64,000 bases of DNA from NCBI RefSeq assembly GCF_009829075.1, contig NZ_WUQZ01000006.1, positions 105,982 through 169,981 of the forward strand, written 5' to 3'. This document shows, piece by piece, positions 17,891 through 26,119 of the stretch. The DNA is from Sphingobacterium composti (GTDB taxonomy: Bacteria; Bacteroidota; Bacteroidia; Sphingobacteriales; Sphingobacteriaceae). Position numbers and translations under genes: made by a program. Every line of letters begins with the position of its first letter. Position 1 is the stretch's first letter. Under the pieces are notes generated by a model. The model was not told where the DNA came from. It did no database searches and saw only the letters and a list, made by a program, of their open reading frames with translations.

Positions 17891-18403
17891 TTAAGCTGTT
17901 TTTACTTTGTCTTGTTGTATTCGTTTTAATTTGCTAAAGTCAAATGTCAAATCTCGGATATAAATTTCATTTTGACAAACTGCGCATTTCGTACCTTTTT
18001 TATCAAAGACTTCAGTCGTAAAAGTTTTGATTACTTTGCCGTTTTCTTTAATTGTTTTGAAGGCTTCATCTATCTCATCTTCATTAAGTTGAATACGATA
18101 AGTTAAATCAGTAGTTCCGGGTTTAAGGTAATCTATTTTAGCAGATTTCAACCATGCTACAGTTTTTTTTAAACCCTTTTGTTTGAAAAGTTGGTCCAAT
18201 AGAATAGAATGCATCGGGTCTAATGCAGAGAAAATTGTACCTCCAAAAACTGTTTTATTCGAATTTATGTTCAAAAAGCTTTTGTAAATCTTAACCTCTG
18301 CACCTCTAAAATTGTCGTATATCTTCCTCACCCAAATGCGTTGAAACACAAAAGGAGGATAGGTACGCAAAACCCACTTAAGACTTGATGGCGTTAATTT
18401 CAT
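17891..18403 (-). CDS. DUF4442 hotdog-fold (thioesterase-like) protein
   Basis: The 170-residue cytoplasmic protein fits the DUF4442 family, a hotdog-fold group related to acyl-CoA thioesterases. It has the FGGTIFSALDPMHSILLDQL central helix region and the YLKPGTTDLTYRIQL strand. The substrate is unknown. It is the first gene of the cytochrome/SCO cluster. Its -7 box TAATTTTG ends exactly 4 bases before the ATG, so the mRNA is predicted to be leaderless. The start is supported by this box and by the typical N-terminus. Confidence 0.82.
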   Translation of the reverse strand: MKLTPSSLKWVLRTYPPFVFQRIWVRKIYDNFRGAEVKIYKSFLNINSNKTVFGGTIFSALDPMHSILLDQLFKQKGLKKTVAWLKSAKIDYLKPGTTDLTYRIQLNEDEIDEAFKTIKENGKVIKTFTTEVFDKKGTKCAVCQNEIYIRDLTFDFSKLKRIQQDKVKTA

Positions 18404-18407
18404 GCCG

Positions 18408-18415
18408 CAAAATTA
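18408..18415 (-). promoter_or_regulatory. -7 box TAATTTTG, 4 bases before ATG
   Basis: TAATTTTG on the minus strand is followed by CGGC and then the ATG at 18403. One of six sites in the window with this exact geometry. Confidence 0.55.
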
Positions 18416-18465
18416 CGATTAATTGCATGGACAATCGTCAAATATCCGCAATATGTTGCTTAAAA

Positions 18466-18473
18466 TAATTTTG
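18466..18473 (+). promoter_or_regulatory. -7 box TAATTTTG of the MFS gene
   Basis: A TAnnTTTG match lies 35 bases before the ATG at 18509. No good -33 element is seen. Confidence 0.4.
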
Positions 18474-18508
18474 TGTGTTATCTTTCCTAAGTATTTCAAA
18501 CCTAAATC

Positions 18509-19732
18509 ATGAAAGAGAAAAGCAACGTCGTTTTGTTAGTCACGGTAGCCGCTCTTGGTTATTTTGTCGATATATATGACCTCATAATTTTTTCAATTGT
18601 CCGAATCAAGTCTTTTCAAGATATCGGTGTGCCCGAAGAATTGATGCGAAGCAAAGGCGAGTTTGTACTCAATATGCAAATGGGGGGACTGCTTTTGGGG
18701 GGATTGATTTGGGGCGTGATAGCGGACAAGTATGGTCGAATTAAAGTGCTTTTCGGTTCGATATTGATGTATTCACTGGCTAATATTTATAACGGTTTTG
18801 TGCAAGATGTTAATACGTATGCGATTATTCGATTTATCGCAGGAATTGGTTTGGCTGGTGAGTTGGGAGCGGGAATTACATTAGTGAGTGAAAGTATGCC
18901 TAAAAATAAACGCGGTTATGGTACGATGATAGTAGCTGGTGTTGGGGTTTTAGGCGCTATCTTAGCGTATTTCGTGTCCGAATGGTTTGATTGGCGAACA
19001 GCATATTTTGTTGGTGGCGGGATGGGCTTACTCCTTCTATTGATGCGCGTTGGGACATTCGAATCAGGAATGTTTACTAAGACGGCTACGCAAGAACATA
19101 TTCAAAAGGGAAGTCTCAAATTATTATTTGCAAGTAAGGAGCGTATCGTACGCTATATTTATTGTTTGTGTATCGGATTGCCGATTTGGTTTGTCGTAGG
19201 GGTGTTAGTGACGCAGTCACCCGAAATCGGGAAAGCTCTAGGAGCTCCCGTCATATTGAGTGCAGGAAAAGGAGTGATGTTTACCTATTTGGGGATATCG
19301 GTAGGCGATTTTTTGGCGGGACTATTAGCACAATGGTTGAAATCTAGACGTCTTGTTGTATTAATTTGTCAGATAATGATTTTGATTACATCCATTTGGT
19401 ATTTGAATAGCGAGGGAATTACCGAACAGAAATTTATGTGGATAGCATTTTTAATGGGATTAGGCGTTGGATATTGGGCAACTTTTGTGACTATTGCTGC
19501 AGAACAATTTGGAACGAATTTACGTGCTACTGTCGCGACTACAGCGCCTAATTTTGTTCGTGGCGCACTAATTCCATCTACGATTTTGTATGGATTTTTA
19601 GTTAACCAATGGGGAATAATCTGGGCAGCAGGGATTACTTTAGTCTTGCTAAGTGGTATTGCCATATTTGCTTTATCTCAACTTAAAGAAAGTTTTGATA
19701 AGGATTTAAATTATAATGAGGAGCAAGGTTAG
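18509..19732 (+). CDS. MFS transporter, sugar/metabolite:H+ symporter type
   Basis: The 407-residue protein has 12 predicted membrane helices. The first cytoplasmic loop has the MFS signature (GLIWGVIADKYGRIKVLFGS) and loop after helix 4 has GLAGELGAGITLVSESMPKNKRG, as in the sugar/shikimate/aromatic acid:H+ symporter subfamily. NYNEEQG forms the hydrophilic tail. The substrate is unknown. The gene is alone on its strand, divergent from the cytochrome cluster. Confidence 0.88.
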   Translation: MKEKSNVVLLVTVAALGYFVDIYDLIIFSIVRIKSFQDIGVPEELMRSKGEFVLNMQMGGLLLGGLIWGVIADKYGRIKVLFGSILMYSLANIYNGFVQDVNTYAIIRFIAGIGLAGELGAGITLVSESMPKNKRGYGTMIVAGVGVLGAILAYFVSEWFDWRTAYFVGGGMGLLLLLMRVGTFESGMFTKTATQEHIQKGSLKLLFASKERIVRYIYCLCIGLPIWFVVGVLVTQSPEIGKALGAPVILSAGKGVMFTYLGISVGDFLAGLLAQWLKSRRLVVLICQIMILITSIWYLNSEGITEQKFMWIAFLMGLGVGYWATFVTIAAEQFGTNLRATVATTAPNFVRGALIPSTILYGFLVNQWGIIWAAGITLVLLSGIAIFALSQLKESFDKDLNYNEEQG

Positions 19733-19782
19733 TGAATAAATTACATAAATGATTGTCACAGCACAAGCTATACATACAAAGT

Positions 19783-19895
19783 CGTCATTTCGACCATAAG
19801 GGAGAAATCCATTTTTTTATTTTGAGAAAGATAATGGAGGCTTGAAAGAGTTGTTTTAAATATTTTTTTAGATTTCTCCTTACGTCGAAATGACG
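19783..19895. repeat. Inverted pair of REP-like repeats
   Basis: A unit beginning CGTCATTTCGA and ending GAGAAATC (19783-19809) recurs inverted at 19871-19895, with two single-base differences. The pair is separated by about 60 AT-rich bases. Units of this kind are dispersed in Bacteroidota intergenic DNA. The pair could fold into a long hairpin after the MFS gene. Confidence 0.8.
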
Positions 19896-19960
19896 AGGAA
19901 AATCACTTTGTAAAGCAACAATGGTATAATTCTTTAATTAAATAACCTATCCCGATGTAA

Positions 19961-20377
19961 TTAATTTTTGTTAAGTTGAATGCCTTGTGAACTTTGTGCT
20001 GTTGATGCGTCCATAAGAGTTGATGTTAATGTTAATGAATCATCACTAATTTCTAAAATGCACATTTCAACATATCCATTCTTTTCATAACTACTAATTT
20101 TTGTTATATCATTTTCTTCTTTCTCGAAAACTAGGGTTTTGTAGTTTTTATTATTCAATAACTTAATACAGTCTTTAGAGATTTTCTTAAAGATTTTTCT
20201 TACATCTCGGTCGTCATCGTCTTTATCTATTGACATAGTCGTCACACCTGAAGATACAGATAAATTAACTCCATTTTTATTTTCGTATTTATGAAATAAG
20301 GCCTTCGATGGAGTTTGAGCAATTGCTAATGTAATACCAGTGACTGATAGAAATAATAATAAAAGATAATTTTTCAT
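19961..20377 (-). CDS. Secreted protein of unknown function (DUF4252-like)
   Basis: The 138-residue protein has a clear Sec signal peptide (ending IAIAQTP) and no lipobox. The mature part (ALFHKYENKNGVNLSVSSG, then an alternating acidic/lysine segment) recalls DUF4252 proteins of Bacteroidota, which start with a similar LFxKYxxxxGV block, but it is shorter and the match is weak. The C-terminus ends in a Ser/Gln-rich tail. Its neighbours give no clue to its role. Confidence 0.65.
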   Translation of the reverse strand: MKNYLLLLFLSVTGITLAIAQTPSKALFHKYENKNGVNLSVSSGVTTMSIDKDDDDRDVRKIFKKISKDCIKLLNNKNYKTLVFEKEENDITKISSYEKNGYVEMCILEISDDSLTLTSTLMDASTAQSSQGIQLNKN

Positions 20378-20434
20378 TGAATTATAATTTAAGTTGCTGT
20401 AGTTAAGTTACAGATAATTTTTAAAAATAAACAA

Positions 20435-20515
20435 TAAAAAATAAAAAATAAAAAATAAAAAATAAAAAATAAAAAATAAAAAATAAAAAATAAAAAATAA
20501 AAAATAAAAAATAAA
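20435..20515. repeat. TAAAAAA minisatellite (7-bp unit, 11 copies)
   Basis: T residues recur every 7 bases from 20435 to 20512 with six As between, giving eleven perfect units. It lies directly after the stop codon of the 55-residue gene at 20519. A long frame of 71 codons reads through it (repeated FIFYFLF) but is an artefact of the repeat. Such tracts expand and contract by slippage. Confidence 0.95.
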
Positions 20516-20518
20516 TTT

Positions 20519-20686
20519 TTACTTATCAGGACACTTTTTACAGCGTTTTCCTCTTTTATATTTTTTGCAACATTTTTTGAGGGCACAACATGAAAAATCA
20601 GCAAAGGGATTAAATCCTTTTGCTGATTCTTTTATATCTAGAATAAGAATACTATTGTCTTGATTCAACTCACTTTGCATACTCAT
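20519..20686 (-). CDS. Small Cys/Lys-rich protein (55 residues)
   Basis: This short gene reads MSMQSELNQDNS at the N-terminus and ends with FSCCALKKCCKKYKRGKRC followed by KKCPDK. It has six cysteines in the last 25 residues and a net positive charge. Small proteins with this CC-x4-CCKKYK-x3-C-KKCP tail recur in Sphingobacteria as unannotated or hypothetical genes, so the frame is likely real. A -7 box TATCTTTG sits 4 bases before the first ATG. The cysteine pattern suggests metal or redox binding; function is unknown. It lies 33 bp downstream of uridine kinase. Confidence 0.78.
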   Translation of the reverse strand: MSMQSELNQDNSILILDIKESAKGFNPFADFSCCALKKCCKKYKRGKRCKKCPDK

Positions 20687-20690
20687 CCTA

Positions 20691-20698
20691 CAAAGATA
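20691..20698 (-). promoter_or_regulatory. -7 box TATCTTTG, 4 bases before ATG
   Basis: TATCTTTG is followed by TAGG and then the ATG of the 55-residue gene at 20686. This geometry supports both the start codon and a leaderless transcript. Confidence 0.55.
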
Positions 20699-20719
20699 GT
20701 TATTTAGAATGATTTTAAA

Positions 20720-21355
20720 TTAAACAAAGTTTAGTTTTTCTCTCAAGTCTTGAGATATCATTGCTGTGGCAGAATTGATGATTTCGGGATCATCTGTATT
20801 GTTAATGATGACTTTGTCCGTTATTTCTCTATAGGGGAGTAGATACGTATTGTACGAAGGTACGACATGATTGATCCATTTGTACATCACGTCATCATGA
20901 TCGTAGCCGCGCTCTATCAAATCTCTTTTCAATCTTCTTTCTAACGCTACATCCTCATTGGCATCCAAGAAAATACGATAATCTAGCAAGTCATTCACCT
21001 CAGTATAGTGAAAGATAAATAAACCTTCTACAATCAAAATCGGAGCAGGTTTTATTTCCAACATTTTAGGTTTGATGTTGGGATTATTAAACGTATACTC
21101 TTCTTTGTAGACTGTTTTTCCATCAAACAAATCTTTGATGTCATTGTAAAAAGCTTGACGATTTATAGCCGTTGGCAAATCAAAATTATACAATCTATTC
21201 TCTTCCTGCGTCTTTGTATTAGCAGGGATATAATAATCATCTTGCGAGATTAGCGTAATATCTGAATCTGCAAAATGATTTAAAAAGCTTTTAAGAAAAA
21301 ATGTTTTGCCAGATCCACTACTTCCAGCGATACCAATTACGTATGGTTTGTCCAT
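20720..21355 (-). CDS. udk: Uridine kinase
   Basis: The 211-residue P-loop kinase phosphorylates uridine and cytidine to UMP/CMP in pyrimidine salvage. The Walker A motif is GIAGSSGSGKT (residues 8-18). ISQDDYYIP, NFDLPTAIN and ILIVEGLFIFHY are uridine-kinase blocks, and FLDANEDVALERRLKRD with the following RG is the lid region. Length matches bacterial Udk (about 210). It follows the LysM gene by 23 bp on the same strand. Confidence 0.93.
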   Translation of the reverse strand: MDKPYVIGIAGSSGSGKTFFLKSFLNHFADSDITLISQDDYYIPANTKTQEENRLYNFDLPTAINRQAFYNDIKDLFDGKTVYKEEYTFNNPNIKPKMLEIKPAPILIVEGLFIFHYTEVNDLLDYRIFLDANEDVALERRLKRDLIERGYDHDDVMYKWINHVVPSYNTYLLPYREITDKVIINNTDDPEIINSATAMISQDLREKLNFV

Positions 21356-21378
21356 TTATTGAATTTAATTCCTATGTT

Positions 21379-22323
21379 TTAATTTAAGGGCACACCATAG
21401 GTGATTTCGACTTGGAATCTTTTATCCAAAACACCAATCGATGAAGCTACAGATTTGGATAGAATAACTATTGCCCCTTGTGTGTCGTGATTGTCGTTAA
21501 ATTTTCCCACAACTTTTGCAAAGGTAACACTTCTATTCATAGGATTCGTAATTTTTAGAATAGTTCCTATTGGCGCTGTCTTGTGCAAAGCCAAACTCGT
21601 ATTTCCATCATTCTCCAAATCACTAAGCCATACACCTACACCTTTCTCTTTATTTTCACGGATTCCGTATTTATTTGGTTTGAATGCAGAATCATCAATA
21701 GGGTTATTTTCTTCGATTACCTCTTGAATTGGCTCAACTGCCACAACTGGTGGTTCTTCAGCAGGTAAAGCGTGATTAGGAATTTTTAGAATTTGTCCCT
21801 CTTTCAAACTATCTGAGGTCAAATTATTGATGCGTTTAATATCTGGAACAGAAATGCCGAATCGTCGTGAAATCGCAAATAGTGTTTCGCTTTTGCCAAC
21901 TTTGTATTCCGTGATTTCGTTAGGGTTAATTAATACAGGAGCATTATTAGGTTTGTTTTGCGAATTCGTATTTTGAGCTGTTGGAACCGATAAAGTTGGA
22001 CGTGTTTCTACAGCTGCACCACGAGGTATACGTACAGAATCTCCTACACGAAGATTCTTTTTGTTATTGGCCGCCATGATATCATTTACAGGAACTCCAT
22101 ATATACGACTAAGCTGATAATATGTTTCTTTGGATTTAAGTTTGTGAATGACGAATCTTTTACCATTTACATTCTCAGTTCCTATAGAATCTAATCTATT
22201 TTCTATGTTCGGTGCTACTGTTATATCTATTGATTTAGCGCTACCAAATGTTGGAATAGCTAAGCCAAAAACAAATAAAAAAGCTAAATTATGATACGTG
22301 TTAAAAGTCTTATGCTGCTTCAT
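21379..22323 (-). CDS. Two-LysM periplasmic protein with RlpA-like C-terminal domain
   Basis: The 314-residue protein has a Sec signal peptide (ending GSAKS). LysM 1 is at about residues 57-98 (FVIHKLKSKETYYQLSRIYG) and LysM 2 at about 138-182 (YKVGKSETLFAISRRFGIS). A Pro/Glu-rich linker leads to a C-terminal double-psi beta-barrel-like domain (LHKTAPIGTILKITNPMNR, ILSKSVASSIGV). LysM modules bind peptidoglycan; the last domain resembles septal-ring RlpA proteins but the catalytic Asp cannot be assigned with certainty. It lies 9 bp after the DUF4905 gene, probably one operon with udk. Confidence 0.85.
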   Translation of the reverse strand: MKQHKTFNTYHNLAFLFVFGLAIPTFGSAKSIDITVAPNIENRLDSIGTENVNGKRFVIHKLKSKETYYQLSRIYGVPVNDIMAANNKKNLRVGDSVRIPRGAAVETRPTLSVPTAQNTNSQNKPNNAPVLINPNEITEYKVGKSETLFAISRRFGISVPDIKRINNLTSDSLKEGQILKIPNHALPAEEPPVVAVEPIQEVIEENNPIDDSAFKPNKYGIRENKEKGVGVWLSDLENDGNTSLALHKTAPIGTILKITNPMNRSVTFAKVVGKFNDNHDTQGAIVILSKSVASSIGVLDKRFQVEITYGVPLN

Positions 22324-22332
22324 ATCTTACAA

Positions 22333-23085
22333 TTATACTAAATACGAGGAAATTTTCATTTTATTACTTGATAAAAAGAAAATATGCTCTTTGACAGTAA
22401 AATAAGGTTGAGGGATTAATTTGTCCATGTCTTCTATTATCATTTTGCTGTCAAACAATTCATTCTTAGAGGATAATGAAAGGTTAAGGTTATATTTATT
22501 TGAATTAGTTGTATGGTAAGACCATAAAAATAAATCGCGATAGGGTTGCAACCAAATTTGGTCAATGTAAGAGATATCGCTTAGAAAGGAAGGCAATTTT
22601 CCTTGGAAATGAATCGGATAATGTATATCCCTTATGGGGAATTGGGGGACGCAATCAAATTTGTTAGTAATTTCGCCAGTAGCAATATCTATGTAAAAAT
22701 TTATTCCTGTCAGAATAGAGCGATGTGTCGCTAAAATGGTGTTTTTATAAACATCTTTAATCACATATTCCATGTATGTAAAAATGGTGGCTTTTGTCGG
22801 AATATGTATCACTTGAATACCCGCCTGAATCGGCGAATAGTCACCAAATCTTTTCAAAATGAGGTAATCACCCTGTATTTCTTCCAATGTCCATTCTCGT
22901 GAGTCTACTTCATACAAGTCTAGTTTGGCATCACCAGAGAATGAAAAAACAGAGAAGCTAGGAAGTGTAGATTCAGGATTTCGAATTTCTACCGCAATCT
23001 GAGTATGTGCACAGTCGACTTCTATCTTCCATATTGGGAAAGGAAAATTTCTTTCAAATGCTTTATTTATTGTATATTTATTCAT
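22333..23085 (-). CDS. DUF4905 family protein
   Basis: The ATG at 23085 gives 250 residues starting MNKYTINKAFERNFPFPIW; an open stretch of 49 codons upstream overlaps the divergent NfeD gene and is not used. The IWKIEVD, IAVEIRNPESTLPSFSVFSF and LILKRFGDYSPIQAGIQVIH blocks match my recollection of DUF4905, a Sphingobacteria-centred family of unknown function. There is no signal peptide or membrane helix, and strand-rich repeats suggest a propeller-like fold. It heads the LysM-udk gene group. Confidence 0.72.
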   Translation of the reverse strand: MNKYTINKAFERNFPFPIWKIEVDCAHTQIAVEIRNPESTLPSFSVFSFSGDAKLDLYEVDSREWTLEEIQGDYLILKRFGDYSPIQAGIQVIHIPTKATIFTYMEYVIKDVYKNTILATHRSILTGINFYIDIATGEITNKFDCVPQFPIRDIHYPIHFQGKLPSFLSDISYIDQIWLQPYRDLFLWSYHTTNSNKYNLNLSLSSKNELFDSKMIIEDMDKLIPQPYFTVKEHIFFLSSNKMKISSYLV

Positions 23086-23089
23086 ACCA

Positions 23090-24457
23090 ATGCGCAGAAA
23101 TATGCTATACAAATTTACTAAAACTATTCTTTTATTTGTGTTTTTAATATCGTCTTTTGGCTCACAAGGACAGTCGATATTTAAAACAGAGCTGAAAGAA
23201 GACGTCGGACCAAACTCATGGCGTATCATCAAAAAATCTTATGATCAAGCGCTTAGCGAGAAGTCAGATTATTTTCTGATAGAGATGAATACCTTTGGTG
23301 GAGCGGTTAATTTTGCTGATTCAATCCGTACTTTGTTGTTGAATTCTAAGATTAAAACCGTTGTTTATATCAACAATAATGCGGCATCAGCAGGCACTTT
23401 AATATCCTTGGCTTCGGATTATATCTTTATGCAATCCGGGGCATCTATGGGTGCAGCCAGCGTGGTAAATCCACAAGGCGAAATAATGCCAGAAAAATAT
23501 CAATCTTATATGAGAGGATTGATGCGTGCAACAGCTGAAGCTAAAGGTAGGGATCCTAAAATTGCAGAAGCTTTTGTCGATCCTGCGATTTCGCTTCCAG
23601 AATGGAAAGCAGATGGACAAATTCTTACTTTCACAGCAGCAGAGGCAGTAAAGGCAAATGTGGTCAATGCAGAAATAAAGAAGGAAAGCGATATATATCA
23701 TCAATTGCAAATTAATGTGCCAAAAATTACTGCGTATCAGAAAACGGTTGTAGATCATATTATTGGTTTTTTGGTTAATCCATTGATAAGTGGATTGTTG
23801 ATAATGGGGATAATTGCAGGGATATATTTTGAGTTACAGACACCGGGAATTGGCTTTGCTATGGTCTTGGCAATTGTGTGTGCAGCCTTGTTCTTTGCGC
23901 CATTATATTTACAAGGATTAGCGGATCATTGGGAAATTGCTATTTTCTTAATTGGCGTTGTATTACTTGCCCTTGAAGTATTTGTGATACCAGGATTTGG
24001 TGTCGCAGGTATTTTCGGTATTATCTTTGTACTTTGTGGGCTTTCTTTTTCGATGTTATCGAATGATTTTTTTGATTTTAAAATATCTAAACCAGGTTTA
24101 TTAATGAATTCATTTTTAATTGTAATAGGATCGATGGTATTATCCGTCGTATTAATGGTAATATTTGGCAAAAATCTATTACAATCTTCCGCATTTAAGC
24201 GCTTAGTGTTAGAAGACGAACAACGTGCGGATACAGGATACACGTCCTCCGTGCCTAAAGTTAGTTTGCTTAATAAAAATGGTATAGCACGTACAGTATT
24301 GCGCCCATCTGGAAAGATAGAAATTGAAGGTGTATGGTATGATGCTGTAGCGCTGGACGGATTTGTAGATATGGGCGAATCAATATATGTCGAAAAACAT
24401 GAAAATTATAATCTATTTGTTCGCAAATTAGCGGACAAACCAGAATCATTATCATAA
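23090..24457 (+). CDS. NfeD family membrane serine protease (long form)
   Basis: The 455-residue protein (or 451 if the second ATG at 23102 is used) has a signal peptide, then a ClpP-like protease domain. The catalytic Ser lies in NNNAASAGTLISLASD and a Lys in the region following (MRGLMRATAEAKGRD). Four or five membrane helices and a C-terminal OB-fold NfeD domain (NGIARTVLRPSGKIEIEG) complete it. Long NfeD proteins cleave stomatin/SPFH partners and take part in membrane quality control. Its start is only 4 bp from the divergent DUF4905 start. The SPFH gene at 59.4 kb is far away and need not be its partner. Confidence 0.9.
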   Translation: MRRNMLYKFTKTILLFVFLISSFGSQGQSIFKTELKEDVGPNSWRIIKKSYDQALSEKSDYFLIEMNTFGGAVNFADSIRTLLLNSKIKTVVYINNNAASAGTLISLASDYIFMQSGASMGAASVVNPQGEIMPEKYQSYMRGLMRATAEAKGRDPKIAEAFVDPAISLPEWKADGQILTFTAAEAVKANVVNAEIKKESDIYHQLQINVPKITAYQKTVVDHIIGFLVNPLISGLLIMGIIAGIYFELQTPGIGFAMVLAIVCAALFFAPLYLQGLADHWEIAIFLIGVVLLALEVFVIPGFGVAGIFGIIFVLCGLSFSMLSNDFFDFKISKPGLLMNSFLIVIGSMVLSVVLMVIFGKNLLQSSAFKRLVLEDEQRADTGYTSSVPKVSLLNKNGIARTVLRPSGKIEIEGVWYDAVALDGFVDMGESIYVEKHENYNLFVRKLADKPESLS

Positions 24458-24484
24458 AAAAGGGCTTGATTTAATTCAAGCCCT
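24456..24484 (-). terminator. Terminator of the 24514-24891 lipoprotein gene
   Basis: AGGGCTTGA (24461-24469) pairs with TCAAGCCCT (24476-24484), followed on the minus strand by six Ts. It overlaps the end of the NfeD gene, but no T-run follows on the plus strand. Confidence 0.8.
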
Positions 24485-24513
24485 AATAAATAGTAGTGTA
24501 ATTTTAAGTAAGT

Positions 24514-24891
24514 TTACCTGCTGCAATCCGCAAACCAGGTTTTCCCATCTTTCGTATATGATATATCCAAATTTGATGCCGAAATTGAAACTCTCCCTAA
24601 GGCTCCATCTTCAAAAATAATCACATTACCTTCACCTTTTTCCATTTTTATACCGTTCAAAGAAGGAATTCCATCTGAAAAGTTGAAATTGTAAGTGTCA
24701 CCAACTTTAGCCACTCGTACAGAACCACTTGTGGAGCTTTTGCTGTCTCCAAGGCCTTCATTATAGCGTACAGTACCATTATAAGTGCCTACAAAAAGAT
24801 CGTTGTCTACTGGATCATCGTCTTTACTACATGAGGAGAAAGTAAATAATGCAATAAATAATAAGCTTAAAATTTTGATAGTGTTTTTCAT
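24514..24891 (-). CDS. Small lipoprotein, lipocalin-like beta protein
   Basis: The 125-residue protein has a lipobox FSSC (Cys21) followed by an acidic spacer KDDDPVDND typical of exported Bacteroidota lipoproteins. The mature part (FVGTYNGTVRYNEG, TYNFNFSDGIPSL, GRVSISASNLDISY) has the short alternating strands of small lipocalin-like domains. The function is unknown. It has its own terminator and no close same-strand neighbour. Confidence 0.72.
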   Translation of the reverse strand: MKNTIKILSLLFIALFTFSSCSKDDDPVDNDLFVGTYNGTVRYNEGLGDSKSSTSGSVRVAKVGDTYNFNFSDGIPSLNGIKMEKGEGNVIIFEDGALGRVSISASNLDISYTKDGKTWFADCSR

Positions 24892-25021
24892 AACGTTTAA
24901 TTAGTGTGTAACAAAAATTTTATTAAATCAATCAATAAAATGCAACCACTGTGCCATGGAAAGTTGTATCACTATCTTTTAACGTTATTTTAACATTTAC
25001 TTATTGAAACATAATATTAAA

Positions 25022-26083
25022 CTAAAATAAGGAAAGTTGATTTGTGGAGGGGGTTGATCTATTAATTTGTGCATACTCAAATTGAATTAAATTTAGTTTG
25101 TTTTTTAAACAATGCAACTTAAAAACATCTCTTATAATTTGAGCAACATTCCCTGAACCTCTCATGCGTTCTCCAAAATTTGAATTATTCACCTGCCCAT
25201 TGTGGCAACTCATTATAGCATTCCATATTTTTGTTGCTGCATCCGGATAAGCCACTTGTAACCAATCATGAAATATTTCGCCAATCTGACCATTAAGACG
25301 GACTATAATATAATTTGCCCATTTGGCTCCAGCTTCGCTAGCTGCTTTTAACATTTGAGGAATTTCTGAATCTGTCAGTCCAGGAATGATAGGAGCGACA
25401 TTGACTCCTATTGGGATATTAGCATTTGCTAATTCTTCGACCACACGCAGTCGTTGTTTTGCAGTAACAGTTCTTGGCTCTAACTTTTGTCGTGTAGACT
25501 CCTTTAGTGAGGTAATGGATACATAAACTTTGATTAGACCTAATTTTGCTAATTCAAATAAAATATCTTTGTCTCGAAGTATCAATGCGTTCTTAGTAAT
25601 GATGCTGATTGGCTGTTTGTAATGAAGTGCTAACTGTAGGATATTTCGAGTGAGCTCCATCTCTCGCTCGATAGGTTGATAGCAATCCGTATTGCCTGAC
25701 AAATGTATAGGACTGAAATTCCAGTTTTTCCTAGTTATAAAATCTTCGAAAAGTTTAACGGCGTTAGTTTTGATGATAATCTTTCGTTCAAAATCCAACC
25801 CTGATCCCATATCCCAATACTGATGGGAATTTCTTGCGTAACAATATACACAGCCATGTTCACAGCCTTGATAAGGATTTGCCGAATACCCCATTCCTAC
25901 ATCTGGACTTTCTACTTTGTGAACTAAAGTCTTTGCTTCAGAATGAATGAAAATCGTGTTATTTGATTCAGACTCAAATGAATCTATTGCTTCTGTATGA
26001 AATTTCCCATACACATCGTGTACAAACTTATTTTGTGGATTGTATTGTGCTCCTCTACCTTTTATATACTCCTTACCTTCCAT
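25022..26083 (-). CDS. PA0069-type radical SAM protein (SPL-related)
   Basis: The 353-residue protein has the radical SAM cluster motif CEHGCVYCYA (Cys-x3-Cys-x2-Cys) at about residue 74. Blocks before and after it (GRGAQYNPQNKF, NPYQGCEHG, SGNTDCYQPIEREMELTR) mark the PA0069 family related to spore photoproduct lyase. Its in vivo substrate is unknown. It lies 36 bp behind polyphosphate kinase on the same strand, so co-transcription is possible. The C-terminus is an unstructured Ser/Thr/Gln tail. Confidence 0.9.
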   Translation of the reverse strand: MEGKEYIKGRGAQYNPQNKFVHDVYGKFHTEAIDSFESESNNTIFIHSEAKTLVHKVESPDVGMGYSANPYQGCEHGCVYCYARNSHQYWDMGSGLDFERKIIIKTNAVKLFEDFITRKNWNFSPIHLSGNTDCYQPIEREMELTRNILQLALHYKQPISIITKNALILRDKDILFELAKLGLIKVYVSITSLKESTRQKLEPRTVTAKQRLRVVEELANANIPIGVNVAPIIPGLTDSEIPQMLKAASEAGAKWANYIIVRLNGQIGEIFHDWLQVAYPDAATKIWNAIMSCHNGQVNNSNFGERMRGSGNVAQIIRDVFKLHCLKNKLNLIQFEYAQINRSTPSTNQLSLF

Positions 26084-26119
26084 ATGAAAGTAAAAATACT
26101 AAAAATTTTAGCAAAACAA

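Noticed and set aside
20435..20515. CRISPR-like or bent-DNA repeat
   Set aside because: Units are 7 bp without spacers, and the 7-bp period is not in phase with the helix, so neither a CRISPR array nor an A-tract bend is supported.
20389..20604. 71-codon minus-strand frame rich in FIFYFLF
   Set aside because: It is produced by the TAAAAAA minisatellite and overlaps the better-supported 55-residue gene in another frame.
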